Positions 18,155-26,600 of a stretch of 64,000 nucleotides of DNA are shown here, one piece after another (the stretch's first letter is position 1; the number at the start of each line of letters is the position of its first letter). Origin of the DNA: CAZSXU01 sp964610505 (lineage in GTDB: Bacteria > Arandabacterota > Arandabacteria > JAGLYR01); contig CAZSXU010000020.1 in assembly GCA_964610505.1 (NCBI GenBank), positions 1 through 64,000 on the forward strand, written 5' to 3'. Position numbers and translations under genes: made by a program. The notes below the pieces were generated by a model. The model made no database searches, had not been told where the DNA came from, and saw only the letters and a list, made by a program, of their open reading frames with translations.

Positions 18155-18745
18155 ATGGGCCTGATCATTGTTCTCATCATCGTCGCCGTGGTGGTCGTGG
18201 CGTTCATCGGCCTGTACAACACGCTCGTTTCGGGCCGGAACCGCTACAAGAACGCGTTCGCCCAGATCGACGTTCAGCTCAAGCGGCGCTATGATCTGAT
18301 TCCGAATCTCGTGGAGACGGCCAAGGGGTACATCAAACATGAGCGAGAGACATTGGAAGCGGTCATTCAGGCCCGGAACCAGGCCGTCAGCGCCAACAAG
18401 CAGGCGTCCGCCAGCCCGGGTGCCCCGGACGCCATGAAGGGATTGTCCCAGGCCGAAGGCATGCTTGCCGGCGCCCTGGGTCGCTTCTTCGCCCTGGCCG
18501 AGGCCTATCCGGATCTCAAGGCCAACCAGACCATGAGCCAGCTGATGGAGGAGCTGACCTCGACGGAGAACAAGATTTCTTTCTCCCGGCAGGCGTACAA
18601 CGATGCGGTGATGAACTTCAACATCAGCCGGGAGAAATTCCCGAACACCATCGTGGCGAATCTGTTCAACTTCCAGGCGGCCCAGCTTCTCGAAGCAACC
18701 GAATCGGAGGAAGAGCGGAAAGCGCCGAAGGTATCGTTTTCTTAG
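18155..18745 (+). CDS. lemA: LemA family protein
   Basis: A 196-residue membrane-anchored protein. The start at 18155 follows AGGGGG and gives the standard LemA N-terminus: a short hydrophobic anchor (LIIVLIIVAVVVVAFIGLYNTLV) and then the family signature RNRYKNAFAQIDVQLKRRYDLIPNL and VETAKGYIKHERETLEAV. LemA proteins adopt a long four-helix fold; their role is poorly known. The gene is 56 bp upstream of an M48 protease gene, a recurrent LemA partner, which suggests envelope protein quality control. Confidence 0.92.
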   Translation: MGLIIVLIIVAVVVVAFIGLYNTLVSGRNRYKNAFAQIDVQLKRRYDLIPNLVETAKGYIKHERETLEAVIQARNQAVSANKQASASPGAPDAMKGLSQAEGMLAGALGRFFALAEAYPDLKANQTMSQLMEELTSTENKISFSRQAYNDAVMNFNISREKFPNTIVANLFNFQAAQLLEATESEEERKAPKVSFS

Positions 18746-18754
18746 TTGACGCCC

Positions 18755-18784
18755 TATCTGCGTAATCTGCGAAATCTGCGGAAA
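18755..18784 (+). repeat. Solo CACAGAT-type arm beside a ribosome site
   Basis: Three 9-bp units (ATCTGCGTA, ATCTGCGAA, ATCTGCGGA) lie between the lemA stop codon and the M48 start, as in the element arms but with CTGCG for CTGTG. The arm runs almost into the GGGAG site used by the M48 gene. Confidence 0.6.
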
Positions 18785-18801
18785 GGTTTTGGGAGTAAAC
18801 C

Positions 18802-20706
18802 GTGAATTTTTTCGAACACCAGGACATGGCTCGCAGGCAGACCGGGCGGCTGGTCTTCCTGTTCTCGTTGGCCGTGGGCGGGATCGTTGTGGCCCTCTAC
18901 TTTGCCAGCCGTATTGTTCTGAGATACGGATTGACGACGTCGACCGGGCCCAAGATCTATTCCTGGTGGGACCCGGTGGATTTCGCGGTGATCGCCGCCG
19001 TCGGACTCCTGTTCATCCTGCTCACGAGCGGAGCCAAGACACTCTCCCTCAGGAGCGGTGGTGGGACCGTCGCCGAGATGCTCGGCGGCCGCCTCGTTCA
19101 CCACGACACGAGCAATCCGGCGGAGCGGCGGCTGCTGAACATCGTGGAAGAGATGGCCATCGCTTCGGGCGTGGCGATGCCCAAGGTCTACGTCCTGGAG
19201 AACGAGGAAGGAATCAACGCCTTCGCCGCGGGATATTCACCCAACGATGCCGCCATCACCGTTACGCGCGGGGCACTCGACGAGTTCAACCGTGACGAGC
19301 TTCAGGGCGTGATCGCTCATGAGTTCAGCCACATCCTCAACGGCGACATGCGTCTCAACGTCCGGCTGATCGGCATCCTCTTCGGAATCTTCGTAATCGG
19401 CATCGTCGGGCATATTGCGGCGCGACTCGGGGGCGGCGCGCGAGGATCGCGCCGGGGCGTTCCGGCCATCGCCGTCGCCGGTCTTCTTCTTATGCTGATC
19501 GGTTACATCGGGACGTTTGTCGGCCGGCTGATCCAGAGCGCAGTGTGCAGGCAGAGGGAATTCCTGGCGGATTCGTCGGCCGTTCAGTTCACGCGGAATC
19601 CGGCCGGTATCAGCGGGGCGCTCAAGAAGATCGGGGGATTTGCGAAGGGCTCACGGATGACCTCCCCCAAGGCCCAGCAGGCGAGCCATCTGTTCTTCTC
19701 ACAAGGATCGAAACTCAGTCTGTTCACCGGCCTTCTGGCCACGCACCCCCCCCTGACCGAGAGGATCCGCCGCATCGATCCTTCCTTCGACGGCACGCTT
19801 CTCGAGGACGGCGGCCGGCCCGCCAAGCGCGGCGTGTCCGACGCACCCGACCCGTTGCGAATGGGCCTGGGTGAAGCCGGGACCGTGGCGGCCGATCCAG
19901 GCGAGATCGTACCCGCCATCGGCGCCCCGACGGCCGACCATCTGGCGATGGGCGCGGCGCTTCTCGAGACGATTCCGAAGGCCCTGCGCTTGACCCTGTC
20001 GACTCCGCCGGGCGCCGTCTCCGCCGTCTACGCACTTCTTCTGGACCCGGACCCCGACATGCGGGAACAGCAGATTCGCACGCTTAGCCGGATGGAGAGT
20101 CCGGAGACCATCGAGGGCGTCCTGGGTCTTCACGGCTGGATCGCGCAACTCGACCCCCGGGCGCGCCTGCCACTTGCGGATCTGGCCATGCCGTCCCTTC
20201 GGGAGCTGCCCTTCGAGGCGCGCGAGCTCTTTCTGGACCGGGTCGAAGAGCTGGTGAAGGCCGACGCCAAAGTGACTCTTTTCGAATTCCTCGTCCAGTG
20301 GGTCATCCGGTTTCGCCTCGGCATCGGCGAACGGCCGAAGGCGAAAATTGCATTCCGCTCCCTGGATCCGTTGCTCAAGGATCTTGCCGTGGTGCTTGCC
20401 GCCGTTGCCAGGGCGGGCAACCCGGGGGATTCCGAAGCCGCTCGACGGGCGTTCGATCTGGGCGGGGCCAGTATTCTGGATCCCGCCAGGGTAACCCTGC
20501 CCTTCGTCAAGGAAGAGGCCGGCTTCGAGAACGTGGGGAAAGCCTTCGATCGCCTCATTCAATCCACCTACGAAGTGCGGAAGAACGTGATCGAGGCGTG
20601 TGCTCATACGGCGCTGGCCGATCGAACCGTCACCGTAGAAGAAGCCGACATCCTGCGTGTTGTCTCCGCATCGCTGGACTGTCCCCTGCCGCCGTTCATC
20701 GGATGA
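18802..20706 (+). CDS. M48 family (HtpX-like) membrane metalloprotease with long C-terminal extension
   Basis: A 634-residue protease starting at GTG (18802) behind GGGAG. The N-terminal half is HtpX-like: two hydrophobic segments (~16-36 and ~54-75), the zinc motif HEFSH (~H173) and further hydrophobic segments (LIGILFGIFVIGIVGHIA; AIAVAGLLLMLIGYIGTFV). The third zinc ligand region is REFLADSSAVQFTRNP, and HPPLTERI follows. The C-terminal ~300 residues are a helical, soluble extension not found in short HtpX. Such enzymes degrade misfolded membrane proteins. The gene pairs with lemA upstream. Confidence 0.9.
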   Translation: MNFFEHQDMARRQTGRLVFLFSLAVGGIVVALYFASRIVLRYGLTTSTGPKIYSWWDPVDFAVIAAVGLLFILLTSGAKTLSLRSGGGTVAEMLGGRLVHHDTSNPAERRLLNIVEEMAIASGVAMPKVYVLENEEGINAFAAGYSPNDAAITVTRGALDEFNRDELQGVIAHEFSHILNGDMRLNVRLIGILFGIFVIGIVGHIAARLGGGARGSRRGVPAIAVAGLLLMLIGYIGTFVGRLIQSAVCRQREFLADSSAVQFTRNPAGISGALKKIGGFAKGSRMTSPKAQQASHLFFSQGSKLSLFTGLLATHPPLTERIRRIDPSFDGTLLEDGGRPAKRGVSDAPDPLRMGLGEAGTVAADPGEIVPAIGAPTADHLAMGAALLETIPKALRLTLSTPPGAVSAVYALLLDPDPDMREQQIRTLSRMESPETIEGVLGLHGWIAQLDPRARLPLADLAMPSLRELPFEARELFLDRVEELVKADAKVTLFEFLVQWVIRFRLGIGERPKAKIAFRSLDPLLKDLAVVLAAVARAGNPGDSEAARRAFDLGGASILDPARVTLPFVKEEAGFENVGKAFDRLIQSTYEVRKNVIEACAHTALADRTVTVEEADILRVVSASLDCPLPPFIG

Positions 20707-20754
20707 GAACGTCGGAGAAGACCGGGCCGGCTCTTCTCAGTGCCGCGTCGGGCT

Positions 20755-21213
20755 CTACCCGCCCAGCTCACCGATCTCCACCTCGCTCGACTCCCCCAGC
20801 CCCCCGACCACGGAATACCGGCACACGTCCAACCGCATGAGCGCAGAGGAAGGAGCGCTCGCAAGCTCCTCCAGGTGGGGATGCCTGCGCACGTACCGTT
20901 CCCGCCAGCGCTCCCGGTCGGGACCCTCGATCTCATGCGAGTGCCCGATGGCCGAGACGGCGCAGGCCCGTTGGGTGTGGCCGCTGTGGTCGGGCCGGTT
21001 GTCGATCAGAAACACCGTGTTCGGGTTGGAGCGGAGATTGGAGTACTTCCGCGTGTTTCGGTCGGTTGCGAACACCAGCGATTTCAAATCCTCGCCGGCA
21101 ACGAAAGCCATCAGGCTGGCGTGCGGTTCCTTTCCACTGCACGTCGTCAGAACGCCGAAAGATTGCGAACCGAAGAGACTTGCGAGGAGGTCCTTGATAC
21201 GCTGAGGATCCAT
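20755..21213 (-). CDS. Pyridoxamine 5'-phosphate oxidase-like flavin-binding protein
   Basis: A 152-residue protein starting at 21213 behind AAGGTGGAG. The split-barrel pattern is visible: FGVLTTCSGKEPHASLMAFVAGED, LVFATDRNTRKYSNLRSNPNTVFLIDNR, then AVSAIGHSHEIEG. This is the general fold of flavin- or F420-binding reductases and heme-utilisation proteins; the cofactor and substrate are unknown. It is convergent with the M48 gene and next to a small envelope-protein gene on the same strand. Confidence 0.82.
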   Translation of the reverse strand: MDPQRIKDLLASLFGSQSFGVLTTCSGKEPHASLMAFVAGEDLKSLVFATDRNTRKYSNLRSNPNTVFLIDNRPDHSGHTQRACAVSAIGHSHEIEGPDRERWRERYVRRHPHLEELASAPSSALMRLDVCRYSVVGGLGESSEVEIGELGG

Positions 21214-21244
21214 GGCTCTCCACCTTCCATATGTACATTGCGAT

Positions 21245-21865
21245 TCAGGATCCACCGCCGAAACTGGAAACATACAGAAGCGACAGGACGGTGAACATGA
21301 GGCCGACGCCCGTCCCACCGTACGCTCCCAGCTCGACGCCCGCGAATCCATCCACCTCCGTGGCCCCGTCGCGAATCCGGGCCAGCTCGGCTCCCCCCGT
21401 CAGCCCGAACCAGTCACCGTAGCTGATTCGAAGACGGCCCGATAGGGTAGGATACTCGAGATCATAGTCATCATCATGCGAGCGACCGGCGAGGAGGATA
21501 CCGGGAGAAACATCGAGCGCCCAGTTCCGGTCGATCCACCGTCGCAGCCGGATGTGGACGCCCACATGCGTCTCTCCCATGCCTTTGAGAGAAAACGTGG
21601 CTCCCCAGGCCGTCTTCGAGGTCCGATTGACCATCCACCCGAAGTCATAGACGGCGTAGTGGTCGAACAATTCACGGGCGCGCGCGGGGTCGGATGAATC
21701 GGTGAGCCGCCACCCGATCCCGAATTCGGTGATCCAGAAGGAGCGGCACTCGGGAAGCGGGCGCCCCCGCCAGCAGCGGCCGCCATCCGCGGCGCCGAAC
21801 CCATCGGCCGTTCCACCGACCATGGTCAACGCAACCCAGAGCAATCCGAAAGCGATTCGCTTCAC
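21245..21865 (-). CDS. Predicted outer-membrane beta-barrel protein, unknown family
   Basis: A 206-residue protein with a signal peptide (MKRIAFGLLWVALTMVGGTADG). The mature part has short alternating strands with aromatic girdles (SFWITEFGIGWRL, AVYDFGWMVN, TAWGATFSLKG, HVGVHIRLRRWI) and a C-terminal hydrophobic strand, consistent with a small 8-10 strand barrel. No family is recognised. Its stop lies 31 bp upstream of the flavin-binding protein start, so the two may be cotranscribed. Confidence 0.65.
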   Translation of the reverse strand: MKRIAFGLLWVALTMVGGTADGFGAADGGRCWRGRPLPECRSFWITEFGIGWRLTDSSDPARARELFDHYAVYDFGWMVNRTSKTAWGATFSLKGMGETHVGVHIRLRRWIDRNWALDVSPGILLAGRSHDDDYDLEYPTLSGRLRISYGDWFGLTGGAELARIRDGATEVDGFAGVELGAYGGTGVGLMFTVLSLLYVSSFGGGS

Positions 21866-21974
21866 CGCCGGGGCCTCCCCCTCTTGGGTCCGGTGCGCGC
21901 AAGGAGTCGGGCTTCATCATGCAGATTACGACGAAGAGAGGCGGCCGTAAAGGCGAACCTCAACGGAGTGTAAC

Positions 21975-22003
21975 TTGAAATCGGGGTCCTTTTGTCGTAC
22001 AGT
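21975..22003 (+). promoter_or_regulatory. Sigma-70-type promoter for the DUF6599-like gene
   Basis: -35 TTGAAA (21975-21980) and -10 TACAGT (21998-22003) are 17 bp apart, about 45 nt upstream of the ATG at 22054. Confidence 0.55.
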
Positions 22004-22053
22004 GTGGGGTGAGAGCAAGACGGTTCACCCTTTGACCCTGGAGGAATGCCGGG

Positions 22054-22635
22054 ATGGCGGGGCTGACGCATGGACGTCCGATGACCGGCAGGTTGACCAC
22101 GCGGCTCGTTGTGGCCGGGCTGCTTCTGATCGCGATGAGTGGATCTCCCGGTTGCAGCAAGGACGACAACACCTCCGGACCCACCATTCGCCATCCGGAG
22201 GACTTTCTGCCGGCCGGAACCGACGCGATGGCGAAGGACGGAAACGCCCGGATCGCCACGGATACCGACGGCCTCCGGCTCATTGTCAACGGGGGATATC
22301 AGGTCTACACCAACAACGGCTTTCGCGAAGTGGTCGAGCAGGTCTATTCGGGAACCGTCGGCGGATCCGCCGCGTCCGTCACCGTCTGGATCATCGACGT
22401 CGGCTCGTCCGAGAATGCGGATGCTCTACACCGGGAACTCCTCCAGATCGGAACCTGGGAGGAGATGGACGAGCTCGGAGACGAGGTTCACAACCAGACC
22501 GCTCTCTTCGCTTACACCCTTCTGTTCCGTAGAGGCCGCTACTCGGCGAGACTGGTGAGCAGCACCAGCTCCCAGGATGCTGAAGATCTGGTTCTCCTGT
22601 TTGCCACGCACATCGATCAGGAAATCGGAAGCTGA
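22054..22635 (+). CDS. DUF6599-like lipoprotein
   Basis: A 193-residue lipoprotein starting at 22054, 8 bp after GGAGGA. The signal ends in the lipobox SPGC. The mature domain (EDFLPAG ... LRLIVNGGYQVYTNNGFREVVEQVYSG ... VTVWIIDVGSSENADALHREL) has the order of DUF6599 proteins: an FLP opening, an (I/V)(N/D)GG-x-x-x-Y segment and a V-x-I-x-D-x-G strand. Function is unknown. It is 29 bp upstream of a DUF362 gene and heads a likely three-gene unit with the large SprA-like gene. Confidence 0.65.
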   Translation: MAGLTHGRPMTGRLTTRLVVAGLLLIAMSGSPGCSKDDNTSGPTIRHPEDFLPAGTDAMAKDGNARIATDTDGLRLIVNGGYQVYTNNGFREVVEQVYSGTVGGSAASVTVWIIDVGSSENADALHRELLQIGTWEEMDELGDEVHNQTALFAYTLLFRRGRYSARLVSSTSSQDAEDLVLLFATHIDQEIGS

Positions 22636-22664
22636 TCCGGCGGAGCGCGACTCGAGGAGTCGGG

Positions 22665-23600
22665 ATGGATCGCAGACGCTTCATGATCAAGAGCGCCCAG
22701 GTGATCGGCGGAAGTCTCCTGCTTCCGTGGGCGCCGGCACTGGCCACCTCCGGCGGTTCGGACTCCACCTCCGTGACCCGGAACGTCCCCGACCTGGTCC
22801 TGGCCAAAGGAGAGGCGAAGGCCGCCACGCACGCGGCGCTCGACGCCGTCGGGGGGCTCGGGCGGTTCGTCCGGCCCAAGCACGTGGTGGTCGTCAAGCC
22901 AAACGCCAGTTTCGAGTGCCCGCCGGATTGGGGCGCCACCACACACCCGGACGTTCTGTCGGCGGTTCTGGAATCCTGCTTCGAGGCGGGGGCCCGTAGG
23001 GTTCTGGTGGTGGACCACACGATGCTCGGCCCCAAGAGCTGCTTCGAACGCACCGGCATCGCCGAGGCGGTGTCCGCTTTTGCCGACGCCAAGCTGGTTT
23101 CTCTGGATGACGAGAAGATGTACCGGGCCGTCCGTGTGCCCGCGGGACGAGCGCTGCACGCGGCTCGCGTTCCCGCCGTTCTTCAGAAGGCGGACGTCTT
23201 CATCAATCTGCCCACCGCCAAGTCCCACCAGGCGACGGGCGTCAGCTTCGGGCTCAAGAACCTGATGGGGCTCGTGTGGGACCGTCACCGTTTCCATACG
23301 GCCCTGGACCTGCACACGGCGATCGCCGATCTGGCCACGGTCCTGCGCCCCCAGATCACGATCCTGGACGCCATCCGGATCCTCAAGACCGGCGGCCCTC
23401 GAGGTCCGGGAGACGTGGAGCCGTTCGGCGGCATCGTTGTCGGAATCGATCCCGTGGCCGTGGACGCCTACGCCGTGGGTCTGTCCACGTGGAACGGGCG
23501 GACGTACCGGCCGAGCCAGATCGCGTACATTCGTCACGCAGAGGCGCACGGTCTGGGAACCTCGAAGTTGGAGACGCTCAGAATCGAAGAGGTGAGCTGA
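22665..23600 (+). CDS. DUF362 protein with Tat-type signal
   Basis: A 311-residue protein starting with MDRRRFMIKSAQ, a twin-arginine signal, followed by a hydrophobic stretch; the protein is therefore probably exported folded. DUF362 features: VKPNASFECPPDWGATTHPDV, VLVVDHTMLGPKSCFERTG, VFINLPTAKSHQATGVSFGLKNLMG and VGIDPVAVDAYA. DUF362 proteins are often iron-sulfur proteins, but this one has no ferredoxin-type Cys cluster. The reaction is unknown. Confidence 0.85.
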   Translation: MDRRRFMIKSAQVIGGSLLLPWAPALATSGGSDSTSVTRNVPDLVLAKGEAKAATHAALDAVGGLGRFVRPKHVVVVKPNASFECPPDWGATTHPDVLSAVLESCFEAGARRVLVVDHTMLGPKSCFERTGIAEAVSAFADAKLVSLDDEKMYRAVRVPAGRALHAARVPAVLQKADVFINLPTAKSHQATGVSFGLKNLMGLVWDRHRFHTALDLHTAIADLATVLRPQITILDAIRILKTGGPRGPGDVEPFGGIVVGIDPVAVDAYAVGLSTWNGRTYRPSQIAYIRHAEAHGLGTSKLETLRIEEVS

Positions 23601-23629
23601 GAGATTCTCGGGAGTCGGAGACGGGGCTG

Positions 23630-26600
23630 TTGACGAAGGGCCGCCGCGATCATTCATACACACCGCTCGCGCCGAAGTGCGGCCGCCCGCGCCGTCATCG
23701 AGTTGTTCTCCTCTTTCTCCTCCCACTCGCGGTACCGCCTTCCTTGGCGGCGGAGCTCGCGACGGCGCCCTGGTCGGACACTCGTGTCGAAGACCTGAGA
23801 CGCCGAATCGAAACGGTCGATGACCGTGCGCTGATCCTCACACCCACGGCGCTGTACCGCTTCCGGGCCGACTCGGAAGCCTGGACCGTCACGGCTCCGG
23901 CCGACGGTCTTCCGGGTCTTCCTCTCGGGAGCCTCTCCCTCACCGCCGAGAATATCTGGATCTCCGGGGATGGGACCAGCGTATCCGACGTGCGGTTCGA
24001 CGATTGGCAGCGGTACGGGCCGGGAGAAGGGTACCCCGGTCGACGAATTTTCGACGTGGAGGCGGATGAAGATTACGCGTACGCCGGAACGGACGAAGGC
24101 GCCGCGCGCTTCGATCTGTACGTCCTGGAGTGGGAAAACGTGGCCGGCCCCGATGGCGAACCACTGGGATTCGTGAGCGACGTTGCAGTCGGAGAGGATC
24201 GTGTGTGGTTTGCTCTGGACGCCGGCGTCGCCGAGTACCGCAAGGAAACCGAGAATGTCCGCGTCGATGCGGTGCTCGGATCGCTCCAGGCACCTCGGGT
24301 CCTGGCCCTTCGCCAGACCCCCCGGTTTCTCTGGGCAGTTACGGACGCGGGCATCGCTCGCTACGACAAGGACCTCGAGAGCTGGAACAGTTTCCAGCCC
24401 GGCGTCGATTTCCCCGACGCACGCGTGCACCAGCTCACGCTGGAGGGAGACGATCTCTGGTTGGGAACGGATGACGGTCTCTGGCGCTACCGGGCAGACG
24501 GCGGCATCTGGCGGCGCGACGAATCGGGGGATGAAATGCCCGGAGAGCGGGTATTCGCCTTCGTGCTGGAGACCGAAAGAATCTGGGTCACCACCGAGCG
24601 CGCCTTTGCCGTCTATGAGCAGGACGAAGCCCGCTGGATCGATTTTACCTCGAGCGTTCCCCTCTCCCCGGACGATTGCATCGAACAGTACTGGACGGGC
24701 GAGACCCTCCTGTTCCTGGGGCGGGACCGAATCGTCTACGGGCTGGGATTCGGTCAGGAGAATCCGAGCCTCTTCACTTACCGCAGTCGACCGATCCAGG
24801 AGATCGTCGCCGGCTCGGCCGAATCGCTTGCGCCCGGATGGCGGGTGGGACTGGACGAAACCGGGTTGGGGATGAGGTCCTCCTCGGGTTCGACGCTCAA
24901 CCTCAAAGGCGGCGCCACGATTTTCGTGGAGGACGACGACACCGGCCGGGACCCCGGGCCCGGAGGGGACCCCGGGCTCGGAGAGATCGTGTCGGACACC
25001 CGCCTGGACCTCACCTTGAGCGGGAGGCTGGGTGAGGATCGCACCCTGAGCGGATTCTACGATACCACCGATCCCGAGAACTCGGCCTACCAGCTGACCT
25101 ACCGGGGGGCGCGTTCCGACGTGCTCCGAGTGGCCAGCGTCGGAGAGATCGACCAACAGATCTTCAATTCGAGCCTCATGCCCGGAGCCGGAATTCGCGG
25201 AGGATGGGTGCGGGCGGAGCTGGGGGGACGCTCGCAGGCGACCCGGCGACGCCTGCTGACCGCCGACGCATGGATCGGAGAGCGCCGCACGCGCCCGGGC
25301 CGGGACGTGTTCTACGGCGGAAACCGGACGGTGGAGGCCTCGGTGCGGGACACCGACTACGTGCGCGGCGTCGTGTTTCCCGTGCCCGCGGGATGGACGG
25401 CGGAAGATCTGCGGAAGGCGTCCATCTACCGAGACGACGGGGATGACGCGTCCAACGATGCCAACACGGAAACGCGAACCCGGGCCGGGCTTTCGGGGGC
25501 CTGGGATCGCCTGACACCCAACACCGACTATGTGATCGGCTCGCGGGGGGGCACATTGATCCTGAGCGCGCCGCTGGGTGGGAACCACACCCTCGTGGCG
25601 GTGCGCGCATGGGACGGCGCCGAAGTCGACCTCACCGGTCTCTGGCTCCGCAATCACTACTGGATCGCCACGGAACCGGTTCCGGGATCCCTGCAATCGA
25701 CCCTCGTCGATTCCACGGGCTCGCCGACCGACGCTGCAGGCACTCCCTACCTGCAGATCTTCAAACTCGACGGCGACGGCGACGGGCTGCTGGATCCGGA
25801 TCGGTTCAGCCCGGTGAACGGCCTCCTGAGTTTCCCCGACAGTCTCCCCTTCCCCATCGAGGTCTATTCGGAAACCGATCCGGAGAATCGTTACACCCTC
25901 GAATACACCTACCGGGCGACACTCAACACCTTCCAGCTGAGCCACGGGGACGTCGTTCCCGGATCGGAGAGCATTCGGGTGGATCGAGAACGGCTCCGGC
26001 CGGACATCGACTATTCGATGATTCCCTCCTCGGGTCTCTTCATCTTCTTCGAGCACGTCCTTCTGGACGACGACACGGTGATCGAAGTCGAGTATCTGTA
26101 CGAAGTGGGCGAGGGGCCCTCGGACTCCGAAGAATCGAACGAGGAGACCGTTGTCTCGGGCCAACTGGGTCTTGCACCCGGCGATCACGTATTCCTCGGT
26201 CTGAGCACCACCCACTGGACCGATGGGGCCGATCGGGACCGGACCACGACGGATCTCAACGCCCGGCTCGAGTGGAAGAACGAGCAATGCTTCCTGCGGG
26301 TGGTTCCCGAGGCGGCGTTGAGCCGCGCGGACCCGGCCGATGAATCGTCGGCGGGCGGCGGTGAGACGGAGACGGGCGCCGCCGTGGGCGTCGCGCTCAA
26401 GGGTCGCTACCGGGGCCTCGAGGTCTCCGCGTCGCATCGGAATCTGGACGGCGGTTTCGTGTCCTTTGAGGACCGGCGCACACTGCTGGGCCGGCTTCGA
26501 GAGGAGTCCGCCGCGCGCGGCCGGCTGACCCTGGGCCGTCACCTCCAGGCGGAACTCGAATGGGAAACCTCGTTGTCCGACCGGCTGTCCGGCGAGAACG

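Noticed and set aside
23654..26542. 962-codon open frame on the minus strand
   Set aside because: It is antisense to the giant SprA-like gene, has no recognisable domain, and is explained by third-position GC in the real frame.
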